From Isoetes taiwanensis (lineage: Eukaryota > Streptophyta > Lycopodiopsida > Isoetales > Isoetaceae): a stretch of 64,000 nt of DNA. The stretch covers positions 7,318,413 to 7,382,412 of the forward strand of contig JAJEKV010000003.1 of assembly GCA_021234155.1 (NCBI GenBank). Direction: 5' to 3'. The notes beneath the pieces were generated by a model. It did no database searches. It saw nothing but the letters and a program-made list of their open reading frames with translations, and had not been told where the DNA came from. The position numbers and the translations under genes are program-made. Within the stretch, counting starts at the first letter, position 1. Every line of letters begins with the position of its first letter. Positions 11,578-22,262 of the stretch are shown in pieces.

Positions 11578-12196
11578 AAAAGGAAGGAAGGAAGGAAGGA
11601 AGTTTATTTTAACGTCCACGGAGGCCAGAGGCCTATGAGACGGCACAGAACAGGCAAAAAAGCCAAAAACCCCAACACCAAAAACAAACAATGTAACTGT
11701 ACAGTGGAACCCTACTACCGGGATGAAAAAACCCCCACTTGGGAGGAAAAACCCTAACAGTAGGCTCTCAAATACCATGCCCCAGAAGAGCAAGTCTGAC
11801 GGCCGAAATCTGCAGGATGTAAGCTCCCAGTCGCGCTACCATAGGTGATGCGAGTAACTGATGTAGCGGTGTGTCAGAGCATCTAAGATCAGTGTGCACT
11901 GCTCGGACATGGGCATATGCTGGGCACCGCTGGAGGGCATGGTGCTCATCCTCGACGGAAATAAGCATCTCCAGAAATACGGCCGGAACCACAAGATGCT
12001 GAGACAGAGATTTACGGGTTCTCTCTCCAAAACAGTACTGCATGCTGGCTTTGCAAGCACCCGACCGAGTCTGCATCCAAAATGTGTTGCAAAATGAATC
12101 CATCACATCCTCATTTATCAGAACCGACATTTGCTTCCCCGAATCTGTCCTGCTCAGCATATAAAATGAGATATGATTTGTCCAATTTATATACAC
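11578..12196 (-). mobile_element. 5'-truncated LINE 3' end with (TTCC)n tail
   Basis: On the minus strand this carries the C terminus of a non-LTR reverse transcriptase polyprotein, including EDEHHALQRCPAYAHVR, a Cys/His motif typical of the region after the RT. A short 3' UTR follows, ending in (TTCC)n (11580-11600 on the plus strand). It matches 13133-14165 and 61621-62748 in the 3' UTR (the CCGTGGACG and TTTTTTAATCC blocks). Length is about 0.6 kb, consistent with 5' truncation on insertion. Confidence 0.75.
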
Positions 12197-12199
12197 ACT

Positions 12200-13130
12200 T
12201 CATGCACACGGACATGTCGCATTTTCCTTGCTGGAAAGATCTGCCAAGCGTTTGAGATCGCGAAAATGTCTTTCTGTTCTAATCTGGGACTGTCTTGATA
12301 AAATCAGAGCAATCATTAGCACTAAAAATGCTAAGAAAGAAGGATAGAACAAACGGAAAACGAAGATCTCGAATTCAGTGAAAGAAAAATGGACTGTAGA
12401 ACCCTAAAGCAGGCCCTCTTTTCCACAAACCCTAAAATAAGAGAGCTCGATGCTTGCATGTGTTTTCTGGGGACTAAAAAATAGATGATTTTTGCATGGA
12501 GAAATATTCAAAGCTAAACCATTGCAAAATCATAGATAATATGGCATTCGAATATGAGAATACGATTATGCAGCTCTAGATATCTTGATTAGTATCTTGT
12601 GATAAAAAAGCGTATAAAAACGTATAACAAAAAAAAAAAAAAAAAAAAACCACCTGTTATAATGCTAGATATTCTTTGTGTATCTTTCAAGTAACTTCTA
12701 GAATTTCCTTTTGTTTACGCAGAGGTTCATGTCAGTTTGAACCGAAATCCATTTTAACACTTCTCGTCTGCTCTGAATCTAAGCATTTCCTTCTTTATAT
12801 TTTGTGTTTTCTCTCTATGGAGGAGTTTCAACCTTGTTGCAGCACGTCCAGCAACTTGTTCAACTATGCCAACATGTTCCAGTGGGCAATAAAGAGCTTA
12901 GGGAATGAGTAGTTTCTCTTGAATTAACTTCTAGCTCTAGATTGATGCCATCAGAGCGTAAGATTAGCTTGCTCGAGAAATTTGACGGCATTTAGTTCCA
13001 AGCTTCGTAGTAGTACGGCTTATAATTCAGCTCCATCCTCATAGATATACCCCATGGGTCACGAACAAGTTGGACAGGTTGGTTCTCTCCTCACAGGGCC
13101 AGCTATAAGTTGGTTAGCTCTATTGGCAGA
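12200..13130. other. Intergenic, nothing recognised
   Basis: AT-rich, with a 19-20-bp poly-A run near 12630. No coding or RNA signal was recognised. Confidence 0.5.
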
Positions 13131-13132
13131 GA

Positions 13133-14165
13133 GAATAGAATAGAATAGAATAGAATAGAATAGAATAGAATAGAATATGATTTTATCGTCCACGGAGTCC
13201 AACTGGCCTATGGGACCCAAGTACAAAGAGAGAGCAGCAGGGTATTACTACCAGGATTAAAAAACCCCCGTCCCGAAGGGTTTTCGGGGGAAAAACCTTA
13301 GTAGCAATAAGGATGCTGACATATTGCACAGTCATATACATAATCACAAGTACATCTGAGGTTAATGTCAGACAGGGGGGCATAACTGAGTCCGCGTATC
13401 CATTACCTCCCGGAGGTACGATCCCAACAAGCCTACAGAGGCCGTGCTCAGTAGCTCATGCAAGGCCTGATGGGGCACAACTAACCGAGCATACCGAGCC
13501 CAGATATGCTCGTCTGCGCCCGGACGGGCATGGAGGGCGTGACTTTCATCCTCAATGGCCTGTTGGCGGCCGGCGGACTCTTGTCCTCACGCGACTCGAA
13601 TCCATCTCCCCCTGTCTCAATGCGGAGGTGGTGTGCACTGTCTTGAATGGAAAGCAATAAGCCTGCGGCTTTTCATGGGTAGATGGGTGCGCGTAGTAGT
13701 GGTGTGGGCCCCTCGTGAGCATGGGATTAACCTGCTGTCGATAATTTGCCACCTTGACATGTGACAGGGCCTCTCCCAAAGCTTGGCCATGAAGCAAGCA
13801 TCCAAGTACTGCTTCAAGGCAGCGCGTTCCTTCGGTGTATGCACTGGCCCACATCTGTGTGCCTGCACATTCCATAGCGAGAACCACTGGGCTTGCTTGT
13901 CTTTCCAACAGGCTTTGAGTCGCTGCGGGCCCATCGCCACTGCCAAAGCAAGGTTGGGCAGCCGGGCTTCATCCATAGCCACCACCTTCTGGAAGTAAAT
14001 AATGTGACGTTCCAGCGCAGCCCTCTGTAATGGAAGGAAGCCTGTCTCCTGGAGCAAGATCTGATATGGGACCGTGGATTTCACTCCCAGTGCCCGAGCC
14101 AAGAAGGCCTTCTGTACCTGCTCTAGATCGTTCCAAGAGTTTTGGAGTTGCAAGACTTTGCTGGT
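13133..14165 (-). mobile_element. 5'-truncated LINE 3' end with (TATTC)n tail
   Basis: The minus strand encodes NDLEQVQKAFLARALGV, then PLQRAALERHIIYFQKV, the post-RT region of a LINE polyprotein seen again at 61621-62748. The 3' UTR ends in a pure (TATTC)n array (13133-13170 on the plus strand), different from the (TTCC)n of the other two copies. The frame is open for much of its length (13617-14285), but the 5' end of the element is missing. Confidence 0.8.
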
Positions 14166-14585
14166 TTCACGCTGAGTTTGAGACATACTTTGGGATAGGA
14201 ATAGGGTCGAAGTTGCATACGTAAAATATGAAAAATACGAAACATCTCCCTTCCTTGCAAAAATATGCATTTTATATGTAAGCATAATTTCATTATATAT
14301 GGACTTTCCCTAAGTCCATATGCCTCCCAAATGGACCCGAAGTTTTATAATATAGGGGTTTTATTTGTTAGAATAACGCAAAATTTTGGGAAACGTGAAG
14401 ATAGGTGAGTTGGCAGGCCTTGTATCGATTAAGCCATAGAAGGGCCATCAAAGTTTGTGTCTCGCCCAAGCGCCTTCAGTAGAATTGGTTTCGCCACAGT
14501 AGCCCGCATTCGCAAATCTGCATAGTGTAGATTCGTAGTGGGGACAGTCAGAATGATTCGAACTAGGTGCAGCGATGGTTTCACA

Positions 14586-15031
14586 ATGAGCGAAATGCAG
14601 TCCCATATCTGCGAGCTTCAGGTTGATGTGCAGAACGAGATAAACCAAGATGGAACAGAAGAAATGAGAAACCAACTGAGGAAGCTCCTCCGTAGGGGAG
14701 AGTTGATGAAGGATGGCGATGAGCCGGATCACCTCAGCAGGGTGGAGTTGGAAGGCTGCCTGATTTCATTGAAACGCCATATATACAGGGCAGAAGCTCT
14801 GAAGAGGCTGCTGAAACTGGAGGATGTTTGGCTGCATAACAGGTTTCGGTCGTTATTTAAGAAGCTTTACAAGAAGGAAAAGAGCGAGCGTGTGGCTTTG
14901 GTAACCAAGCTCATCCTGAGCACTCCCATTCGATGCGAGAATTGGATGACTGGCTGGATCTGTATAGCCGACAAGGCATAACAGAGTTCGAACTGGGGGA
15001 TCTAATTGCGGTGGAACTGGGCATTGACTGA
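14586..15031 (+). pseudogene. Unknown charged helical protein, one frameshift near the C terminus
   Basis: The frame starts MSEMQSHICELQVDVQNEIN and is rich in Leu, Lys and Glu, suggesting helices (LKRHIYRAEALKRLLKLEDV). Near 14912 the frame shifts. In the next frame a convincing C terminus continues: HSHSMRELDDWLDLYSRQ, then ITEFELGDLIAVELGID and a stop at 15031. Codon-level sense on both sides of the break suggests a recently broken gene or a sequence error. I do not recognise the family. An upstream exon may exist at 14450-14585. Confidence 0.4.
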
Positions 15032-15225
15032 AACCTCCATGTATAATCTTATATTATAATGTTGTGTAATGGACCACGCCCTAGATCCGATGGCCAAGAT
15101 TCAATTGAAAATTTGGACGGTCCAGATAGCCTTTTTCTTCTTGCTCTAGCAATTTAGGGGGAGCAGGCCAAGATCTGCAACACGATTTAGGGGTTCTTCA
15201 GCTATGGCAGAGCATGCCAAGGTCT

Positions 15226-15349
15226 GCAAAGCTCGGTATCACACTTCCGCTTCTTCAAGTTCGGCTCCACAGGTTTCGAATGGAGCTTGGGATGGCACAC
15301 TCTTGATGATTCATATCTGAATGTACATGGCCGCATCTGTATTGCTCAG
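15226..15349 (+). CDS. Possible exon of unknown function
   Basis: One frame reads FFKFGSTGFEWSLGW, then HTLDDSYLNVHGRICIAQ, and ends at a GT donor (CAG|GTCAGC). The composition looks protein-like, but no partner exon or family was identified. Low confidence. Confidence 0.25.
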
Positions 15350-15874
15350 GTCAGCATTAAGGTAATTATTTGTACTTTCTTTGTAGTTCTTTATCTGGTT
15401 CTATAAAAAAAAATCCCGGGCTACAAACAGGAAAAAGCCGCAGTAAGAATCAATTACCCGTTCTAGATATTATTTCTACTTCGATTCCAGAAATGTTTTT
15501 TTCTTTGCGGAGTTTTTATTGATTGCAAATTGCATTTTTGTTTGCCCTGGTCAAGGCTCCAGTGTTAATTATTACGTGTTGTCCAAAAGGCTCCAGTCCA
15601 TATCTAAGTCTCTGTAACTGAATCTGCAGTTTGGAGATGGCCTTTCTAATTTTGAAATTCTAAATATTTTCAAAAGAAGTTGGGCAATCTGCTTTCTAAT
15701 TTCGAATTTATGGAAGACAGTACATGCTAGCTTTAGCCTTTGATAATAATCCGAGCTTTTATAATCTGAGCATTAGCCTGCAGCCATGTCATACACTAGA
15801 TCGGAAACTAGATGCAAGAAGAAAGATGTTATTATGCAACTTCTGTTGTTGATGCGTGCTCATGCAAATAAATA

Positions 15875-17106
15875 GAAGCAAGATCAAAATAGGTATCTCT
15901 TACTTGCAAAGTACTCAAGTGCATTGTAATGTAATCTGCTTTTGCAATTTATGTTTTAATCTTGCATGTTTCAACTGGACACATATTGAAACAGGACGGG
16001 TGGAGATTTGCTTGCTTTCTATTCTCTTATATTGCAAATGCCAGATCTGCTGGTAGGGTTTGCACACTGCTCGCAGGGATCAGGCTTATAAGTGCTGCAT
16101 CTTTGTGCAAATATACCCCAAGTGCTGGATTGTATTTGGAGTGTTGCTGCACTTATAAAACACCCCTTCAATTTGTGGAGTTTAGTTACTTAGAGCTCAG
16201 TTTTCTTATAACCGTTTGAGAGTGAGAAGCAAGATCAAAATAGGTAACTCTTACTTGCAACGTACTCAAGTGCATTGTGATGTAATCTGCTTTTGCAATT
16301 TATGTTGTAATCTTGCATGTTTCAACTGGACACATTTTGAAACAGGACGGGTGGAGATTTGCTTGCTTTCTATTCTCTTATATTGCAAATGCCAGATCTG
16401 CTGGTAGGGTTTGCACACTGCTCGCAGGGATCAGGCTTATAAGTGCTGCATCTTTGTGCAAATATACCCCAAGTGCTGGATTGTATTTGGAGTATTGCTG
16501 ATAAAACACCCCTTCAATTTGTGGAGTTTAGTTACTTAGAGCTCAGTTTTCTTATAACCGTTGAGAGTGAGAAGCAAGATCAAAATAGGTATCTCTTACT
16601 TGCAAAGTACTCAAGTGCATTGTGATGTAATCTGCTTTTGCAATTTATGTTGTAATCTTGCATGTTTCAACTGGACACATTTTGAAACAGGACGGGTGGA
16701 GATTTGCTTGCTTTCTATTCTCTTATATTGCAAATGCCAGATCTGCTGGTAGGGTTTTGCTGCTTGCTTTCGCTTGAGGATCAGGGCTTATAAGTCTTTG
16801 CATCTTTGTGCAAATATACCCCAAGTGCTGGATTGTATATGGAGTGTTGCTGCACTTATAAAACACCCCTTCAATTTGTGGAGTTTAGTTACTTAGAGCT
16901 CAGTTTTCTTATAACCGTTGAGAGTGAGAAGCAAGATCAAAATAGGTATCTCTTACTTGCAAAGTACTTAAGTGCATTGTAATGTAATCTGCTTTTGCAA
17001 TTTATGTTGTAATCTTGCATGTTTCAACTGAACACATTTTGAAACAGGACGGGTGGAGATTTGCTTGCTTTCTATTCTCTTTTGCAAATGCCAGATCTGC
17101 TGGTGT
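15875..17106 (+). repeat. Tandem array, ~350-bp unit, about 3.5 copies
   Basis: Units begin at about 15875, 16226, 16571 and 16928 (spacings 351, 345 and 357) with GAAGCAAGATCAAAATAGG. The last is partial and ends near 17106. Copies are over 90% alike. Complete units contain CTTATAAAACACCCC or a variant, a TATA-like sequence, about 70 bp before the next unit start. The short open frames in each unit repeat with the array and are unlikely to be genes. Confidence 0.9.
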
Positions 17107-18393
17107 GTTTACATTCAAACTATGACTGCCCAGATTTGGTTTGCTAGCTAGGTTTACTTATAGTCCTTGAAGATCAAGTTTGGTTCATATGGCTGTTTTC
17201 GTCGCTGATAAAGAAAAGGGTTATTGGAGCTGTGTAATTTAGCAATTTCTGATTTATATGGTTAGAAACCTGCTTTTAATGATTAAGAAAGAGACTTGGG
17301 TTTAAGAATGGTCTTCAAAGCTTCATACTCTTATAAGGGGAATCTTATCCCTGTTGAGCGACAAATTAAGAGGCTGCCATCGAAACACTTATGACTCCAT
17401 AGTTGATGGACTCGAGCATGCCTCCTACAATGGGCACAATATGAGAGCTTATCTGATGCCAATAGTTCGGGGCTTCATAGTTGACGCATCATAATACACC
17501 TTCTGTAATGGGCACAATATGAGCTTATTTGATGTCGATTTTACAGTATATTTCTGTGTTTCTGTTACAGTGTTTTTGTTGCATCAAAAAAATCTGAAGA
17601 CATAGGTAAAATTTTCTAAGAAGAATGGAGGAATAGAATGGAGGAATGAAGCAACATAGGCTAGGTTGTTTTGTAGATCCTTATCTAGATAGGTCATGCT
17701 TTTTTTACAGATATGTTGCACTCTTTGTACATTGCTAATTGTATTCTATCTCAAGACACACATACATTCTGAGTTCAAGGTTGTTTACATTCAAACTATG
17801 ACTACCCAATATCTGCTCGCCATAGTAATAGTAAAGAAGTAGAGACTTTTATTCTCAAGCATCATCACTAACCATAGTTGTTAGGCAATGTTGCCCTTGA
17901 GGGCGTGGGTACTTAGACTTGCCTTCAACTTGCCAATATAAATAAATAAGTTATTAGTTAAATTAAACTCATGCCCAACAACGCCAGGCACACGTTTGCT
18001 AGAAAATAGTGTAGGGAATGTTTTTTCGAATTTTTTTTTTCGAAAATGTACACAAGAGGGATATTTGTTGTCTTCGTAATAATGCTAATGCCATTAAGAT
18101 CCTTCAGAGAGTTGGCCTCTTGCACACGAGAGATATTTGTTGTCTTCGTAGTAATGCTAATGCCATTAAGATCCTAATCAACATTCACAAAAACTCATGG
18201 CAATGCGATTATTCGATTATTTCTATTTCTGTATTTCGATTATTCGATTCCTTTTGCAAAATTGATAGACTCTACTGGCGAAACTTGGGCCACCGCCTTC
18301 AATGATGAAGCAGAAAAAATTCTAGGATACAACGCAAATGAGTTGCACGAAATAAGAACATAGGTACAATGAATACCATATACAACAAACCTA
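17107..18393. other. Intergenic with a 71-bp direct duplication
   Basis: No gene recognised. The segment starting GGATATTTGTTGTCTTCGTA at about 18059 is repeated at about 18130, containing TAATGCTAATGCCATTAAGA both times. Confidence 0.5.
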
Positions 18394-19657
18394 TCTTATA
18401 TTATAAAAATATAGCGTGTGTCTTCCATGGAGACCTAGATCAAACGGTTGAGGATTTGATCGACCAACGGTGAAGATGACATATGCGCGACTTCAACCAA
18501 AATTTCATCTTGACTATTGCTTCAATAAGATTCACTTAATCCAACAGTGAAGGGGTGAAAGGGGAAAGGAAAATGGGAAAAGAGGGAAAATGGAGAAAAA
18601 AGAAAAGGGGAGGGAAAAAGGGGAAAAGGGGAAAAGGAAAAAAGGAAAGGGAGAAAGGAAAAAGGGAAAATAAGAAAGTAAGAAATGAAAAATAGAAAAG
18701 GGGAAAAGACGAAAATAGAAAAAAGGAAAGTGGAAAGGGAGAAAAGAAGGGAAAAAGGGAAAGGGAAAATAAAAAAAGGGAAGGCAAAAGGGCCGAAGAA
18801 AAAGAAAAAAAGAAAGGCAAAAGGGGGCAAAGGAAAAGGGAAGGAAAAAAAAGTGGAGAAACGAAAAGAGAAAAAGGGCATAGAAAAGGGGAAAGGGAAA
18901 GAGAAAATGAAAAGGGTAGGAGAGGTGGAAAATTGAAGGGAAAAAAGGGAAGAGAGAAAGGGTTGGGAGAGGATGAAAGGTAAAGGAAAAAGGCCATCGG
19001 CTAAGAGAAACGAAGGAAAGGGAAGGGAAGGGGAGAAAGGGAAAAAAATAAAAGGAAAAAGGAAAGGTGAAAAGAGGGAAATAAAAAAAGAAAAAAAAAG
19101 GGAAAATCAGGGAGTGGGAAAATGGAAAAGAGAGAGGGAAAAGGGAAAGGAAAATGGAAAAAGGGAAGCATGGGAATGGGCAAAGGGGAAAAGGGAAAAG
19201 AGAAAATGTAAGAGTGAAACGGGAAAATAGAAAGGGGAGGGGAACTAAAAAGAGAAAAAAGGAAAAGGAAAACACGGCGAATGGAAAAGAGAAAAGGGAA
19301 AAAGGAAAAAGTAAAGGGCAAATAGAAATACGAGAAAAGGGAAGGGGAAAATAGAAAAGGGAAAACAGGGAAGGGGCAAAAAAGGGAAAAGGAAAATAGA
19401 AGAAATGGGATAGTGGAAAAAGGTAAATGGGAAAATAGAAAAAGAAAAGACAGAAAGAGAGAAAAAAGAAAAGAAAGGGAAAGCGGAAAAAGGCAAAGGG
19501 AAAAGGGAAAAAGCTAGGGGAACTTTGGGGGAACTGGGAAATGCAGTTGAATGCTCTTAATTGTGCAATCTTAAAAATGTGAATTCATTTACCAATTGCT
19601 CCAGTGTATCATTTATAGTTCCTAACTATGCCCAGCAATGCTGGGCTCCATTTCTAG
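18394..19657 (+). mobile_element. Non-autonomous Helitron filled by a purine tract
   Basis: The 5' end TCTTATATTATAAAAATATA follows an A (18393). The 3' end is a hairpin GCCCAGCAATGCTGGGC (19630-19646), then CTAG (19654-19657) followed by T. Insertion between A and T, a TC start, a subterminal hairpin and a CTRR end are the Helitron signature. No replicase is encoded. Most of the interior is the purine tract listed separately. Confidence 0.7.
18540..19510 (+). repeat. ~970-bp almost pure purine (GGGAAAA-like) tract
   Basis: The plus strand is almost only A and G, in irregular GGGAAAA/GGAAAG units with only a few pyrimidines per 60 bases. The minus strand is correspondingly C/T-only, so long spurious Phe/Pro/Ser-rich frames appear there. 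Such homopurine DNA can adopt triplex (H-DNA) forms. It is not coding. Confidence 0.95.
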
Positions 19658-19775
19658 TTTAACAATAACAATCTAATTCAATATATATTTCCAGGATAAC
19701 GAAGGCAAATTATACCAACATATTTTAGCAAAAGCAAAATGGATTCCACATATATTCCGACTGTCTGTACAACAT

Positions 19776-20258
19776 AAGGTAGTTGAGTACTTAGAAATCC
19801 GTACCTTAAAAATCCGTATGCAAAGATTTTTTAAAGGTTTTTTAAAAAAATATAAAAATCCTTAGAATACAAATTTTATAGAAATTACAATATAGCCATT
19901 ACAATATGAAATTCTAAACCTGTAAGCCTACAATTCTAACCCTAAACCTAAATTCTAAACCTGTAATCCTAAATTTTCAACATTCTAACCCTAAACCTAA
20001 GTGTACACAATGTAAGCCTAAACATTCTAACCCTAAATTTAAACATTCTAACCCTAAACCTAAACATTCTAAACCCTGTAAACCTTAATTCTAAACATTC
20101 AAATCCTAAACCTAAATGTGCACAAAAAAATTAGGGGCAAATTTTTTTATTTTATTTTTTTTTGGCTATCCCATTCCATAAAAATCTTTTAGAGTATGTA
20201 CGGATTTTTATAGAAGATTTTTATGAATAAAAAACGGGTTTTTTAACCACCTTCAACA
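19776..20258. mobile_element. Foldback element containing telomere-like repeats
   Basis: The ends AAGGTAGTTGAG (left) and AACCACCTTCAAC (right) are inverted. Subterminal blocks around AAAAATCCGTA and AAAGATTTTT are also inverted between about 19800-19870 and 20165-20245. Between them, about 19915-20120 holds imperfect CCCTAAA-type repeats (ACCCTAAACCTAAA and variants), which resemble the plant telomere repeat TTTAGGG. Confidence 0.5.
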
Positions 20259-20370
20259 TGAATCAAGACTGACAAAAAATTACAATCCAAGACGTTCATC
20301 CAATACAATATGCCAACGAATCAAAGAATCTACTAAACAAAATACAAATCCTAACATCAACTACAAATAC

Positions 20371-20933
20371 TGTGACGCTCCCTGCTAAATATACGGCGCC
20401 CGGCCGTACACTCGGCAGGAAATCCCCCGTCCGGCTCCACAACTGCACAGGCTCTTCGTCTACCCCGCACTCTGAGATGGCTCTAGTGCGGGGAGGGGAC
20501 ACGAAGGTGTCTTGCGCGCCCTTCCCCTATGGGCTCCTATAACAGCGGAAGCGATAAACAAGGTCAGAACTAGCAACAACAACACATCATACTACCTCGA
20601 AGGGTAGCTCATCCACATATCCATAGGTGCAAAGAACATAATCATATGCCATAAAACATGAGAGCTCCTACCCATGGCTCCGACTCATAAGGAGGTAGAC
20701 TGACTGGATAGGCCTCAAGATAGAGCAGACCGAGTCATAACAATGGCGAGGGCTAGCATAAGACAATGGCTAGGGTTGACCACTCCATCCGCCCCTCCTG
20801 TGCATACTTTGCAGATGGGCTCAATCAGGCTCTGGCATGACTTTAGCCTTCCGGATACGCAATCCCATGGCATCACCCATCGGGACTACTAACCATCATC
20901 CAATTAAATTGGGATTATGTCAACTCCAAAATC
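20371..20933 (+). repeat. Solo-LTR-like block, gypsy-type ends
   Basis: Begins TGTGACGCTCCCTGC and shares its terminal part (AACCATCATCCAATTAAATT) with the reverse complement of the solo LTR at 33095-34266. No internal retroelement domain is adjacent. The 3' boundary near 20933 is approximate. Confidence 0.45.
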
Positions 20934-21227
20934 ACGCCAACCTGCTATTGTCTTCTAGGGGGTTTTTGTTTTTTTTAATCTTTTTTTTTGGACTTCAAAA
21001 ATAACATAAGGTTGCGATTCACGTGTGACTTTTCATATGCGAATTGAAATATGCAGAAATGAAGAGCAAGTTGCTAACATAGATGAGACAAATATTGCTT
21101 GCTCAATAGATGATAATATTAGGTTTGATAATAACAAATTGCATTATTTGCGAGGCAATTCCAGACTCGAAATTATCGATACATGGCACAAATATCATAC
21201 AAAAATATCATATATTCCAATAAAACA

Positions 21228-21899
21228 TTAAGGGATCAATCCATGTTTTTCCACGTATTTAACAAGGTGTGGTTCCATGTCAGCCGTTCTATCCAGTTCT
21301 GGGTACGAATCTAACACTTCACCCACCGTCATCCCCATAGCCAAATTATGCATAATAGACACAAACTTCACCAGAAAATCATCTGTCCCAAAGTTTTTTG
21401 GATCGTAAGATGGTGGATTCAGGGCCTGTGTTTGATTGTAGAAGCATTTGAGAGCATCATCATCCACTATGATTATATCATCCTTATTCTCGATACCAAG
21501 TTCGTCCATCATGTTACTCAAGTGTTTGATGAAGATAGGCTTGCCTGTTGGATCCTTGGGATTAGTGAACTTCACACATTTGTTCTGATCCCAAAGGGTC
21601 AACCAATTTCTACGCATTTCCCCCAGTGCCTCCAAAGTATCCTTGATGTTCCTTAGTTCCATGGATGACCAAATACCAACTCGAAATAACCTGAATGCCT
21701 CGTCTAGCATCTCCTTCAAGTCTTGCGGCGGATAGATCCACTTGGTGTTTGATTCTCTTGGTGTCCGATGAAACCGTTCTCTAGCCACTTTATTTTTCGA
21801 AAAAGTCTTGCAAAGGACTCCGTTTAGGTCCGAACACCACAACCTTCTTAGAAACGCAATGGAAGGTGGAAACATCAAACATGTATCCGGTCCAAACAA
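21228..21899 (-). CDS. FCP1/NIF-type (HAD superfamily) phosphatase-like protein
   Basis: A single 223-codon frame. It has the plant FCP1-like first motif as CSDLNGVLC (about residues 22-30), where the second catalytic Asp of DxDG is Asn. It then has GIWSSM (about 75-80, the VWTSS-like motif), LWDQNKC and GKPIFIKHLS (about 101-128), and IIIVDDDALKCF (about 142-153, motif IV). These are the usual blocks of the family that includes the Pol II CTD phosphatase and many uncharacterised plant members. The Asn substitution also occurs in plant DLNG-type proteins, so activity is uncertain. It lies downstream of P1 in the same orientation, separated by copies of the locus-1 palindrome. The N terminus may lack an exon; this start is the first in the frame. 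Confidence 0.65.
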   Translation of the reverse strand: MFGPDTCLMFPPSIAFLRRLWCSDLNGVLCKTFSKNKVARERFHRTPRESNTKWIYPPQDLKEMLDEAFRLFRVGIWSSMELRNIKDTLEALGEMRRNWLTLWDQNKCVKFTNPKDPTGKPIFIKHLSNMMDELGIENKDDIIIVDDDALKCFYNQTQALNPPSYDPKNFGTDDFLVKFVSIMHNLAMGMTVGEVLDSYPELDRTADMEPHLVKYVEKHGLIP

Positions 21900-21950
21900 A
21901 GATACGATAACACAAACAATACAAACGCCGCCAAGCGTGATTTGAAATAG

Positions 21951-22196
21951 TCATAACCAAATCGCTCGGATTTTAGTTTGACAACGAAAAATAATCAAAA
22001 CGCACGCTTGGCGATTTAATTCAAAGGTAATACAAATTAAATCACGCGTGGCGCTATTTTTTGTCGGCAAGGCCATACCTATCATCTTCGGTTTATTTGC
22101 CACATCCAAGGCCATTCTCCCCTCCGCCACCCTTAATCTTCGTCTTCTTACCCGATTAGAATTGTTATTTTCTATTAGTTCCACAAGGTCCTTCAC
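21951..22196 (-). CDS. Short basic frame, possible last exon of P1 or separate leader
   Basis: Reads KDLVELIENNNSNRVRRRRL, then RVAEGRMALDVANKPK, between the P1 C-terminal frame and the FCP1-like gene. The RRRR run could be a nuclear localisation signal. Its end overlaps locus-1 palindromes. Assignment is uncertain. Confidence 0.3.
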   Translation of the reverse strand: MKDLVELIENNNSNRVRRRRLRVAEGRMALDVANKPKMIGMALPTKNSATRDLICITFELNRQACVLIIFRCQTKIRAIWL

Positions 22197-22262
22197 AAAC
22201 CGACATTATTTTACTATTGATTTGGCAAACACAGCGGAATCACTAGAGCATATACGTTGCCT

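Noticed and set aside
15856-16752. Repeated 60-85-codon plus-strand frames (KIKIGISYLQSTQ...)
   Set aside because: They repeat with the 350-bp tandem unit in two frames and change by indels between units, unlike a conserved protein.
18522-19496. Long minus-strand frames rich in Phe, Pro and Ser, up to 247 codons
   Set aside because: They arise from the homopurine tract; every frame is open because A/G-only DNA makes few stops. No domain or normal codon use.
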